A stretch of 40,506 bases of DNA from a virus. Location of the stretch: IMG/VR virus record IMGVR_UViG_3300031227_000003, positions 1 to 40,506 of that record; one strand, written 5' to 3'. Positions 14,008 to 22,027 of this stretch are shown piece after piece. A program made the position numbers and the translations under genes. A model generated the notes under the pieces. That model saw only the letters and a program-made list of their open reading frames with translations. It was not told the DNA's origin and did not search any database. Position 1 is the stretch's first letter, and the number at the start of each line of letters is the position of its first letter.

Positions 14008-14603
14008 TTTATTTTTTTATGTCTATTCATTAAACCACAACTGATTGAACAAAATTTTTGATTGTTTTTATAAGTTATAAATTCCTTTTTACACCAATAA
14101 CATTTCTTTATTTTTTCCTTTTCTCTTATTTTTCTATGTAAAGTCATATGACAATGATGACACATATACACCCAATCTGTTATATCCCTTTTGTATAAAC
14201 CACTTATATTATGGGCATGTTTATTTTTTTCTTCATTACAAATAGGACAAGTTTTTGGAATTGGTTTATGTCTCCTAACCCATGAATGTAACCCACCATA
14301 TCCAACATCATCACCTTTCCAGGAATGATGTTCTTCACCAATATTTTCTCCTTTTTTAAACTCTGTTATAGGACTTAATCTTTGCCCTTTTTTAATTGCT
14401 GTTGATGGTAAATTATTTTTTGTTCCTACACTAACTTTATCTTTCCACTGTTTTGCTTTTTCAATACCAACCAAATCTTCATATTTTTTCCCTTTTCTAC
14501 TTTTTCTATAACAAAGATCACAACAATATTTTATCCTTGCTAAACAAGGTGGTCGGTAAAATGGTTTCCCACATTCTAAACATTTTTTATTTGGTGGTTT
14601 CAT
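13989..14603 (-). CDS. HNH homing endonuclease with zinc fingers, 204 aa
   Basis: Residues 8-35 hold a zinc ribbon (CLECG, then CCDLC). The centre (GLHSWVRRHKPIPKTCPICN) leads into an HNH core with CPIC/CHHC zinc ligands (residues about 117-160), ending HMTLH. A third finger (CYWCKKEF...CSISCG) is at the C-terminus. Such free-standing endonucleases cut DNA to spread their own gene. It sits between two connector genes, has a TATA box 27 nt before the ATG, and overlaps the next gene, all consistent with insertion as a mobile gene. Confidence 0.85.
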   Translation of the reverse strand: MKPPNKKCLECGKPFYRPPCLARIKYCCDLCYRKSRKGKKYEDLVGIEKAKQWKDKVSVGTKNNLPSTAIKKGQRLSPITEFKKGENIGEEHHSWKGDDVGYGGLHSWVRRHKPIPKTCPICNEEKNKHAHNISGLYKRDITDWVYMCHHCHMTLHRKIREKEKIKKCYWCKKEFITYKNNQKFCSISCGLMNRHKKIKWSKQK

Positions 14604-14624
14604 ACATTAAGTTAATGTAAGCTT

Positions 14625-14635
14625 CTTTATAAAAC
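14625..14635 (-). promoter_or_regulatory. TATA box of the HNH gene (leaderless)
   Basis: On the minus strand the sequence GTTTTATAAAG is centred about 27 nt before the HNH start codon at 14603. In archaea transcription starts about 25 nt after the TATA box, so the message would begin at or next to the ATG. There is no ribosome site. Confidence 0.55.
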
Positions 14636-14638
14636 TTC

Positions 14639-15970
14639 CTATATTACTGAAATATCTCCTCTTTTTCCAATCATGTTTAATATCTCCTCTATTCTTCTCT
14701 TAAATTGAGTTAATACTTCTCTAATGTTAACGTAAACTTCTCCAACAGTGTAACTCTTACTTCCAAGACTAAATGAAGTGATGTCATCATATGATCCACC
14801 TGATAAATCTACATATGCTTGAACGGAAGCTATTAATATTGCCAATTCTTTAATGTACCCTGGTGTTGTTGCTAATCCATAAGAATAATCAACTCTGACA
14901 TTAAGTTGCCCGTCTGGTATTTTAACTCCATTACTAAAATTCAATATCCCATTATCTCGATAAAGTAAATTTCTAGGTTCTAAAATGCTACTTACTCCAT
15001 CCTGAATATTCATAGTTGCACATACTGGATCTGTTGAATAGTTATCAGTTAATGTTCCCCTAATCCAATAAAGAGTAGTTCCATTGACTGAATTTTGTGT
15101 CCAACCATACGGGTAATCCCATGTGAATTTTCCACTTGCAAGGAAGGTACTTGACCCAGTATCAATTTCAGTTTCAGTAATATCTGCCCATGCTGTCCCA
15201 TTATAATATTCCCAATCAATAGTGGAAGCACCAACACCAACTGTACTTAAGTTAACATCCAATCCTAAAAATGCAACTGCTGAACCAATATAAATAATAT
15301 CATTTGTTGCAGGAGCAGCATTAAATAGAGTAAATGGAGTTTCAGTACTACTGTTAACTTCATCCGTTTTATCAGTGTAGGTGGTTGTTCCTAAATCATA
15401 ATTGAAAAACTTATTGATAGATTGTGGTTGTGATAAAAAGAATACATTATCAATTTTAGTTACTGGCCATTTCTTCAATACAATAAAATCAGGTTGATCC
15501 CAATCTGCCATGTAAGGTCTGTCAGTCATTGGATAAGTTGAACTTCTTCTCCCATCATAATATTCACTTGTTGATGTTGGAGTATCCCATTTCCTACCAG
15601 TTAATTTATCAATCTGGTCAGTTGCATTATCAATCAAAGCAGTAACTGTTGTATCATTAAATGCATCAATGTAAGTATATACAGCATAGAGTGTATCTTC
15701 TCCTAATTTACCAGCACCAGTTCCAGTAGTATAAATTCTACCACTTTCTTTATCTAAAACATAATCATCAGTTTCAGTTAAATCAGTGAATACATTACTA
15801 CCACTAACTGCATGGCTTAAAGTATAAGTACCAGCAACAACATTATTATTATCCAAATCAAAACTTTGTACTGCAGTAGCTGTCCCTGAACCTGTTCCTA
15901 CTGTTTCATCAACTTGTCTTAATCCAAGTCCACTTCTTTGTGAAAATTCATCATTTGTTGCATATGCCAT
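14639..15970 (-). CDS. head-tail adaptor with a large inserted beta domain, 443 aa
   Basis: The adaptor fold (gp15/gp6-like) is split: the N-terminal helix pair is seen as AYATNDEFSQRSGL and TALIDNATDQIDKLTGRKWD (residues about 110-130). Its C-terminal helices are GYIKELAILIASVQAYVDLS and EVLTQFKRRIEEIL (residues 375-435). Between them lies about 220 residues of Thr/Ser-rich beta sequence including WEYYNGTAWADI and TWDYPYGW. Usual adaptors are 100-150 residues, so an Ig-like or carbohydrate-binding domain seems to have been inserted and probably decorates the neck. Confidence 0.6.
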   Translation of the reverse strand: MAYATNDEFSQRSGLGLRQVDETVGTGSGTATAVQSFDLDNNNVVAGTYTLSHAVSGSNVFTDLTETDDYVLDKESGRIYTTGTGAGKLGEDTLYAVYTYIDAFNDTTVTALIDNATDQIDKLTGRKWDTPTSTSEYYDGRRSSTYPMTDRPYMADWDQPDFIVLKKWPVTKIDNVFFLSQPQSINKFFNYDLGTTTYTDKTDEVNSSTETPFTLFNAAPATNDIIYIGSAVAFLGLDVNLSTVGVGASTIDWEYYNGTAWADITETEIDTGSSTFLASGKFTWDYPYGWTQNSVNGTTLYWIRGTLTDNYSTDPVCATMNIQDGVSSILEPRNLLYRDNGILNFSNGVKIPDGQLNVRVDYSYGLATTPGYIKELAILIASVQAYVDLSGGSYDDITSFSLGSKSYTVGEVYVNIREVLTQFKRRIEEILNMIGKRGDISVI

Positions 15971-15971
15971 A

Positions 15972-16175
15972 TTAAATCAAGGTAACAATCAGTGCAATAA
16001 TACCAATTAACCCTCCTCCTCCTGCAAGCCATTTCCAAGTTACCATACTGCCTTTAAGCATTTTCCATTCTGTAAGTAATCCTGGTTTACCATTACCCAT
16101 AAGTTCTTTATAGATAACATCTAGTTTAGTTTCCATCTTAATTACTTTATCGTGAATTTCTAATAATTGTTCCAT
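15972..16175 (-). CDS. XhlA-like membrane protein, 67 aa
   Basis: An N-terminal coiled coil (EIHDKVIKMETKLDVIYKEL) is followed by a C-terminal transmembrane helix (GGGGLIGIIALIVTLI). This is the layout of XhlA/hemolysin-like phage proteins that work with holins. It lies among head genes far from the transglutaminase-like gene, so a membrane-anchoring role for the particle is an alternative. The ribosome site is weak. Confidence 0.6.
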   Translation of the reverse strand: MEQLLEIHDKVIKMETKLDVIYKELMGNGKPGLLTEWKMLKGSMVTWKWLAGGGGLIGIIALIVTLI

Positions 16176-16176
16176 T

Positions 16177-17463
16177 CTATAATCCTTTAATTACAATATC
16201 TTTAATTGAATCACCAGTATCAATATCAAATACCATATATTTACTAGTAGTATTAGTATTATCAATTACTGGATTTGATCCTGACGTTGCAGGAATTAAT
16301 GTTCTTATCTCATTAACAACTTCATAAAAACTGAATTCACCAGCTTCATTTCTTTCAATCTCTAATATGAAATCTTCAAATAAAGGAATTGTACCAGCAG
16401 CAGTACCAAAAAGCCATGCTGGTGTCCCTGTTGTATCTTCAGCGAAATTTATTGAACCATCGGAAGGACTATAAATATGATATCCTGTTGTATTAGTTCC
16501 ATTTATAACATCATTAATGAAATATAGAAAAACAGCACCATTCTTATTAATTGTAAACCTGATAGTACCATAAGCGATTCTTTGAGGTGCATAAAATATT
16601 CCACTAGTAGTACTATGAATTTTCTTAGTATCACCAGATTTTCTTACTGACCATGCACCAGTATTTGCTATACAACCAGTATTGCTGATATAACCAGAAC
16701 TAACATTAGCTGTTGTTGCATTCCACCCTTGACCTAAATAAACAACAGATTCTTTTATTTGTCCATCAGATGATTTGATAATATTAATGTAAGTTTTATC
16801 AAAATGTGCTTCATTTAAACTTTCAGTATAATTTGTACTAACCTCTTGTGGAGATAAAGCAACATTATACATCACTATTTCTCCAAGTTGTCCACCATAA
16901 TATAATGTTGGAGTTGGACCTGCACCACCAACAATGAATGTATAAGTAGTATTATAATCAACACCATCACCAGCACTAATATCACCAGGAGTACAATCAA
17001 GTAACCCATTAATGTAAACTGAACAGTTTCCATCCCTATCAAATGTAACAGTATAATGATACAAGACACCAGGTAAAATAGTAGTATTTGCTGTAGTTTC
17101 AACAACTGACCCAACATCAATACCAGCAATAAATGCACCTGCTTCAATCCTGAAATAATATCTACCATCAACATTTTTTCCAGTATGAGTTTTCCCATAA
17201 AGGTATTGTGAAGTTGTTGGATTATCACATTTGAACCAACCAGTAAAAGTAGCATCATTAGTTCTTAAATTAAAATTATTAACATAAGTAAAAAAATCAT
17301 TAGATCCATCATAAAACATGGTTTTCCCATTAGGACTGTTCATAAAATAAGGAACACTACCAATTGCAACAGCAACTTCACTAGGTCCTAAATCATCAAC
17401 GTTACCAGTACGTGGATCAAATCTAAATACAACATTGTCTTCATATGTGTCTCTTATTCTCAT
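16177..17463 (-). CDS. LamG-domain adhesin, 428 aa
   Basis: Residues about 45-210 form a LamG/concanavalin jelly roll: GKTMFYDGSNDFFTY, ATFTGWFKCDNPT, YHYTVTFDRDGNCSVYINGL, then GGQLGEIVMYNVALSPQEV, the classic end of Laminin_G_3. A second beta-sandwich fills residues about 240-428. LamG domains bind glycans, so this is probably a host-attachment or capsid-surface protein. It overlaps the end of the next adhesin gene by ATGA, and the two likely act together. Confidence 0.8.
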   Translation of the reverse strand: MRIRDTYEDNVVFRFDPRTGNVDDLGPSEVAVAIGSVPYFMNSPNGKTMFYDGSNDFFTYVNNFNLRTNDATFTGWFKCDNPTTSQYLYGKTHTGKNVDGRYYFRIEAGAFIAGIDVGSVVETTANTTILPGVLYHYTVTFDRDGNCSVYINGLLDCTPGDISAGDGVDYNTTYTFIVGGAGPTPTLYYGGQLGEIVMYNVALSPQEVSTNYTESLNEAHFDKTYINIIKSSDGQIKESVVYLGQGWNATTANVSSGYISNTGCIANTGAWSVRKSGDTKKIHSTTSGIFYAPQRIAYGTIRFTINKNGAVFLYFINDVINGTNTTGYHIYSPSDGSINFAEDTTGTPAWLFGTAAGTIPLFEDFILEIERNEAGEFSFYEVVNEIRTLIPATSGSNPVIDNTNTTSKYMVFDIDTGDSIKDIVIKGL

Positions 17464-19952
17464 TTTAATAATCTCGTATGTTTATTATGCCAAGTTCTAA
17501 TTTGAACTGGTGTCCATGCTATGGTAGATATATTGAAATATTTCATAAGATATTGATAATCAATCCCAATCAATAAATCACCTGAAGATAATGTTGGAGT
17601 TGTTTCAGGGAATGTTCCTTCTACAATTACTGGTTTTAAAACTCCATCAATATAAATTTTTACTCTATTGTTTGCTACTGCTTGTGTTCCATCATAAACG
17701 ACAAATATTGAATGATATCCCCCTGTTGGAATAACTTCCGTTGTGCGACAATTAGCATTAGTAGTTGCCCCATTCTTAACATAACAATAAATCACACCAT
17801 TACTTGACCAATATATAATAATACTATTACTAGCATCAGCTAATTGATAAAACAAATATCGGGTTGATGAAATATCATCAGTCTTAAATGAACCACCTAA
17901 TGTAAATTTAGATTGATTATCTAATCCAGATGTTGCAAATGTTAATTGGTCACCACCATCAAAATCAAAACCACCACTAGTAAGTTTGGGGAAAGTTGTG
18001 GTTGTTACTCCATTTGTTCCCATTAATACATCTCCACCAGTTCCTGAATTTGGGGTATAATATTTACTATCTGTATGTAAATAATAAGTATCCATTGGTA
18101 AATAAAGTAAAGAATTACTTGCATCTGTTTCTGAAAAGGTTGTTTCATTTGAAATGTCTGAAACTTCATCTGTAGTAAGAAGTCCATGACTAAATGATAC
18201 ATGATTAATATCACCATCAAAATAAACACTACCACCAGATAATGCACCAAAATTCAGGGTATCTATATCTACATCTGCCCATGCTGAAAAATCAGCAGGA
18301 ACTATTAATGTCCCATTCAACCAAACATTAGTTGAACCTGATATAGCAGAAAGTATTAATGTGTTTTTTTCACCAACATTCCAAGCCGGACTATAAGTGG
18401 CTTCAGTAATATCTCTGATTGTGTTTCCACCCATAGTTAACCTGATCTTGTTATCTAAAGAATTGGCTCTTTTAATCATACCGAATGTATAATCAGATGA
18501 ATAAAATAAGACTCGTTGTACATCTTCATCAGTTTCAAAATTTGGAGTGAATTCAAAAATAAATGTAAATTCTTTTAAATTACTAAGTTTTTTATTAGTG
18601 GACCAGTAACAATATGAATTATCATTTATTCTTAATCCACTATCAATTTCTTCTGCACCAACAACAGTAATATCATTATTCTTCCATGAACCAGTATTAT
18701 CAAAATCTTCCCTCATGATAACTTTTTCAGACTTATATCTTAAAGTAACATTCCTTTGATCTGGTAATGCAGTTTTTGTTGAATAAGTAGCCCCGTTAGT
18801 AAAAGTTAAGTAAGTGTAAGTATAAAGTTTTTCTGTGCTACTTCCTTGCCCCATTATGAAATATAATTTACCATTCCCATCAATCCACCCATCTTCAACA
18901 TAATCATTACCAGCTTCATCAAAAGTATCTTCTAATGTTAATGCTCCCGGTGTACCTGAATATAAGTAAGCTTTAGTATCATCACTTGTTACTAACCAAT
19001 AACCCAACGCATAAGTTACACTAGTGATGTCATCTGTTGGTCCTGTTTGTGTATCAACTGCAGCATATGGAGAGGTATTGTTATACCAATAAACTGTCCC
19101 ACTGCTAGTATCTGACCCAGCAACAATATAATCACTCAAAAATCTTGTTACTTCAACTGATGATGTTGGTCCAGCAAAATCATTTTTAATTAATGTTGGA
19201 CTTGTTCTGATATTCCTACTATACAATGCAACAGTATTATCATTAGATCCACTAATTAAATTATCTCCACTAGTGTCAATACTTCTAACATTATCAGTGT
19301 GAGGTTTGTAAGTGTTTTGAGTTAATGTAGCTATATCATAATAATAAATTGTTCCATCACTATTTCCAAAATAAACATATTCTTCTTCATCATCAACATG
19401 AACTGATCTAAGATCATCAGCACCAGGATCAGAAGTTGCAGTAAAACTAAGAATCAATGTGGTTGTACTCATATCATACAAATATCCATCATCACCAAGA
19501 ACAAAAGCTAAATATCGACCTTTGATACAAACTCTAGCTCCACCAGTTACTCCAGAAGGACCGAATGTTGAATCTAATGATAAGTCAGAACGATTATATT
19601 TTCTTATTGCTCCCCCAGTCGCTCCAGTTAAATAAAGAAATTTGTTATCAACAGCAATACCTAATGGTACCATCCCAGTAGTAGTTGTATCTGTTACTGC
19701 ACCAACACTAAGAGAATCTGTACTCCCAAAGAAACTGAAATAATATCTTTGATTTGCATCTAAATGAGTTATTTTTACAGTTGTATCTTCACCATGATAA
19801 CCTAATTCACCATCAGTTACACTTGATGGGTAATCACCAGTCTTATACCTAATCATAGTTTTGGTTGAATCAACCGCAGCTGTCCAACTAAATGAAACAC
19901 TATTATGTGTACTATCAGTTACTACAATGTCACTTGGTGTTGTTATTGCCAT
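17460..19952 (-). CDS. large adhesin: FN3, WD40-like propeller and two LamG domains, 830 aa
   Basis: Residues 1-90 are a fibronectin type III domain (SVSFSWTAAVDSTKTMIRYK...LDANQRYYFSFFGS). Residues about 95-390 form a beta-propeller with WD40-like blades, best seen in HTDNVRSIDTSGDNLISGSN. Residues about 420-600 and 630-830 are two LamG-like jelly rolls (KEFTFIFEFTPN; KFTLGGSFKTDD, VKIYIDGVLKP). No signal peptide is present, as expected for a particle protein. Its place between decoration-like genes and connectors, not at the tail tip, suggests it sits on the head or neck. Confidence 0.75.
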   Translation of the reverse strand: MAITTPSDIVVTDSTHNSVSFSWTAAVDSTKTMIRYKTGDYPSSVTDGELGYHGEDTTVKITHLDANQRYYFSFFGSTDSLSVGAVTDTTTTGMVPLGIAVDNKFLYLTGATGGAIRKYNRSDLSLDSTFGPSGVTGGARVCIKGRYLAFVLGDDGYLYDMSTTTLILSFTATSDPGADDLRSVHVDDEEEYVYFGNSDGTIYYYDIATLTQNTYKPHTDNVRSIDTSGDNLISGSNDNTVALYSRNIRTSPTLIKNDFAGPTSSVEVTRFLSDYIVAGSDTSSGTVYWYNNTSPYAAVDTQTGPTDDITSVTYALGYWLVTSDDTKAYLYSGTPGALTLEDTFDEAGNDYVEDGWIDGNGKLYFIMGQGSSTEKLYTYTYLTFTNGATYSTKTALPDQRNVTLRYKSEKVIMREDFDNTGSWKNNDITVVGAEEIDSGLRINDNSYCYWSTNKKLSNLKEFTFIFEFTPNFETDEDVQRVLFYSSDYTFGMIKRANSLDNKIRLTMGGNTIRDITEATYSPAWNVGEKNTLILSAISGSTNVWLNGTLIVPADFSAWADVDIDTLNFGALSGGSVYFDGDINHVSFSHGLLTTDEVSDISNETTFSETDASNSLLYLPMDTYYLHTDSKYYTPNSGTGGDVLMGTNGVTTTTFPKLTSGGFDFDGGDQLTFATSGLDNQSKFTLGGSFKTDDISSTRYLFYQLADASNSIIIYWSSNGVIYCYVKNGATTNANCRTTEVIPTGGYHSIFVVYDGTQAVANNRVKIYIDGVLKPVIVEGTFPETTPTLSSGDLLIGIDYQYLMKYFNISTIAWTPVQIRTWHNKHTRLLK

Positions 19953-19989
19953 TTTCTATTTATTATAAATATTAAAAAATAAAAAATAT
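19953..19989 (-). terminator. T-rich intergenic segment after the capsid unit
   Basis: Read leftwards the 37 bases contain TTTTTTATTTTTTAA, the kind of oligo-T tract that stops archaeal RNA polymerase. It separates the 202-aa head protein from the adhesin genes, and the adhesin has no ribosome site of its own. Confidence 0.4.
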
Positions 19990-20598
19990 TTAATATAATT
20001 TCTTGAAATACAATGCCCAATCTGCTAAACTATTTCCATCAGTTGCATCCACTTCAAACCTTAAATACTTTACACACGTTGGAACATCTCTTTGAATTAT
20101 TCCACTAGTTCCAGAACTTGTTGCAAAACTGCCACTGCCAAACCAGGTATTAGTCACATCAGTAAACAAACATGAAGCTACTGCAGTTCCATCATCTTGA
20201 AGACTTGCTAATACAGTTATTCCTGAAGTTCCACTTAAACTATATTGAAGTGCAAAAGTTCTAAATCCATCCATGTCAACGTGATAATCATACGTTCCCG
20301 CTGTACCATTAGTTACATCTGCTAAAGTTTCCTCAGTATGATGTTCACTTATTGGATTAATCTCAAATACTTTATTTGAATCTGTTGCAGTCTCATAAGC
20401 TAGATTAGTAGTTGAAGTCATTAACTCCCCAGAACTAGTAACTCTAAAGAATCCGAATTGTTCATCTGTTAATGTTGGATCTGCTGCAGTATATTTACCT
20501 GCACCAACTACTCCAAAAACTGTGTTTATACCAGAGTTTGTACCACTGGTTAAATTTTTAACATGACTACCATATTGTCGATCGTTTAAATCTCCCAT
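19990..20598 (-). CDS. virion beta-sandwich protein, 202 aa
   Basis: The sequence is beta-rich with Thr/Ser/Gly turns: YDYHVDMDGFRTFALQYSLSG, then VTVLASLQDDG-like strands and a C-terminal CVKYLRFEVDATDGNSLADW. This resembles the single sandwich domains of head or tail appendages. It has a strong AAGGAGG site. It stands with the decoration-like genes, so a capsid surface role is likely. No family is recognised. Confidence 0.55.
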   Translation of the reverse strand: MGDLNDRQYGSHVKNLTSGTNSGINTVFGVVGAGKYTAADPTLTDEQFGFFRVTSSGELMTSTTNLAYETATDSNKVFEINPISEHHTEETLADVTNGTAGTYDYHVDMDGFRTFALQYSLSGTSGITVLASLQDDGTAVASCLFTDVTNTWFGSGSFATSSGTSGIIQRDVPTCVKYLRFEVDATDGNSLADWALYFKKLY

Positions 20599-20668
20599 TT
20601 TATTTATTCCTCCTTAATTAATTATTATCAGCTGCTAATCAGAGGAGACAGCTCGCCGTTACGGTTAC

Positions 20669-20926
20669 TTAAAGACTTTGTCTTTGAGTAGTTCTTCGCC
20701 TTGGTTTTTCAGTTTTAACTTCTTCAACCTTTTCCTCAACTTTAGGAACCTCTTTTACTGGTTCTACAATTTTAACTTCTTCCTTCATAATAATTCCACC
20801 ATGTGCTAAATATGGTTGAACTAAATTCTCAGGAATATCTTGCCCTCTGTAAAAAGTATGCCAGACACAATCATGTCCTTTACCACCAGTTTTTACATGA
20901 ACAACTTTACTTTCTGCTTTTACCAT
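20669..20926 (-). CDS. small head protein with charged C-terminal tail, 85 aa
   Basis: The N-terminal half (HDCVWHTFYRGQDIPENLVQPYLAHGG) is compact. The second half is a Lys/Glu/Val/Pro repeat (VKIVEPVKEVPKVEEKVEEV) ending in basic RRRTTQRQSL. Short proteins with such tails are found between capsid and connector genes in many phages, but the function is unknown. It follows the first pair of decoration-like paralogues. Confidence 0.55.
   Translation of the reverse strand: MVKAESKVVHVKTGGKGHDCVWHTFYRGQDIPENLVQPYLAHGGIIMKEEVKIVEPVKEVPKVEEKVEEVKTEKPRRRTTQRQSL
20671..20685 (-). other. hairpin overlapping a stop codon
   Basis: AAAGAC and GTCTTT (6 bp, loop of 3) form a hairpin whose one end is the TAA stop of the 85-aa gene. 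The following 70-bp gap (20599-20668) contains no ORF and ends in a strong ribosome site for the next gene. It could slow RNA decay or cause partial termination. Confidence 0.3.
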
Positions 20927-20927
20927 T

Positions 20928-21173
20928 TTATCTTCCCCACAAAGTTAATGTACACATTTTATCAGTTTGTCCATTCCAATTAATTGTTGCTGTTGCCCCA
21001 CTAAATGTAACATTAATGTGGGAATCAGTATTATAATTAGATTTGACACTTGCTGCTTGAATGGTTGTATATTTTCTTGTTAAGTACGTTTCACCATCAG
21101 ATGCAGTTAATACTACAACTTCTTCTGTTGGATCAGGTGATTCAATGACTCTTAATACTGTTGCCGCTGCCAT
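20928..21173 (-). CDS. decoration-like small beta protein, pair B copy 2, 81 aa
   Basis: It is a paralogue of the next gene upstream (21174-21419): both are 81 residues and share the pattern T.RKF/Y.TIQAA, then INVTFSG.ATINW and a CTL.LWG end. The sequence is nearly all beta. Two tandem copies just behind the capsid gene suggest a protein binding the capsid surface in many copies. No known decoration family is recognised. Confidence 0.6.
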   Translation of the reverse strand: MAAATVLRVIESPDPTEEVVVLTASDGETYLTRKYTTIQAASVKSNYNTDSHINVTFSGATATINWNGQTDKMCTLTLWGR

Positions 21174-21419
21174 CTATTCACCCCACAAGACTAATGTACA
21201 ATCACTCTTTGCTACTGAAGCCCAATTTACAGTTGCCACTGTTCCACTAAAAGTTACGTTAATGTGTGCATCTGAATCAGCATTCCCTGTTACTTCTGCT
21301 GCTTGAATAGTATTAAATTTTCTACTTGTATATGTATCCTCATCGTCAACGTTTAATCTAACAACTTCCTTGTTAGTGTTCATCGTTTCAACGACATATT
21401 CTACTGTTCCACTTGCCAT
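21174..21419 (-). CDS. decoration-like small beta protein, pair B copy 1, 81 aa
   Basis: Same length and layout as its neighbour at 20928, with SRKFNTIQAAEVTGN, HINVTFSGTVATVNW and a CTLVLWGE end. About half the residues look identical by eye. The ribosome site is a strong AGGAGG. The two genes are adjacent without a gap, so the duplication probably arose in tandem. Confidence 0.6.
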   Translation of the reverse strand: MASGTVEYVVETMNTNKEVVRLNVDDEDTYTSRKFNTIQAAEVTGNADSDAHINVTFSGTVATVNWASVAKSDCTLVLWGE

Positions 21420-21446
21420 GGTTTTTTCCTCCTATTTGTTAATAAA

Positions 21447-21464
21447 AATAAAAATATTTTTATT
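21447..21464. terminator. 18-bp perfect AT palindrome between decoration-like genes
   Basis: AATAAAAATATTTTTATT is identical on both strands and overlaps the stop codon of the 83-aa gene at 21460. As RNA it makes a hairpin followed by a short U run, so it may be a partial terminator or a processing site that sets the dose of pair B relative to pair A. Confidence 0.4.
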
Positions 21465-21711
21465 GATTTTCACTTATTGCTTGAAAAAATACAGTGTTAC
21501 TAGATTCTGCCAACGTTACAGTTCCAGATGTAGTACTAAAAGTTACTGTTCCTGAACCTGCTACAGCATAAGTAATTCCATTGATTTTGTTACCCATGAT
21601 ATGTTGAATACCAATATTATCTCCTGTTGCTGCTCCAGTTACTTCAACTGAACCCAACCAAAAGTCTCCTAAAGGAGAGGCTACAACTGTTCCGCTTGTG
21701 TGATCTGCCAT
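21460..21711 (-). CDS. decoration-like small beta protein, pair A copy 2, 83 aa
   Basis: The first 20 residues (MADHTSGTVVASPLGDFWLG) are identical to those of the gene at 21764, and the later part shares GNKINGI/GRKIGGI, TFSTTSGTVTL and VFFQA. It is all beta and has no cysteine. Duplicated small proteins encoded right after a capsid gene are candidates for capsid cementing or decoration proteins. Confidence 0.65.
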   Translation of the reverse strand: MADHTSGTVVASPLGDFWLGSVEVTGAATGDNIGIQHIMGNKINGITYAVAGSGTVTFSTTSGTVTLAESSNTVFFQAISENQ

Positions 21712-21763
21712 TTTTTATTTACCTCTTAATTGTAAAAAATATAAAAAATAAAAAAATATATTT
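21712..21763 (-). terminator. T-run intergenic segment after decoration gene A1
   Basis: Read leftwards this gap has successive runs of seven, six and six T, then a GAGG ribosome site. Oligo-T runs terminate archaeal transcription, so this may be a leaky terminator that lowers expression of the genes downstream of the first decoration gene. Confidence 0.45.
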
Positions 21764-22015
21764 TTATTGTGCTTTACTCAATGCTTGAAAAAAGACAAAG
21801 TTACTTGTTCCGGATAATGTTACGGTTCCAGATGTAGTACTGAAAGAGCAAGTTCCTGAATTAGCATTTGCAAATGCAATTCCCCCAATCTTTCTACCCA
21901 TAATAGCTTGAATACCTACATTATCAGCATCTTGTCCATTACTTAATTCTATTGTACCTAACCAAAAGTCACCTAATGGAGAAGCAACAACAGTTCCACT
22001 TGTGTGATCTGCCAT
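21764..22015 (-). CDS. decoration-like small beta protein, pair A copy 1, 83 aa
   Basis: It is the first gene after the major capsid protein and carries a strong AGGAGG site. It matches the 21460 gene over its full 83 residues with an identical 20-residue start. The middle differs (LSNGQDADNVGIQAIMGRK) and one cysteine is present (GTCSFS). Likely a capsid surface or cement protein; the assignment rests on position, size and duplication. Confidence 0.65.
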   Translation of the reverse strand: MADHTSGTVVASPLGDFWLGTIELSNGQDADNVGIQAIMGRKIGGIAFANANSGTCSFSTTSGTVTLSGTSNFVFFQALSKAQ

Positions 22016-22027
22016 TTGTTTTTCCTC

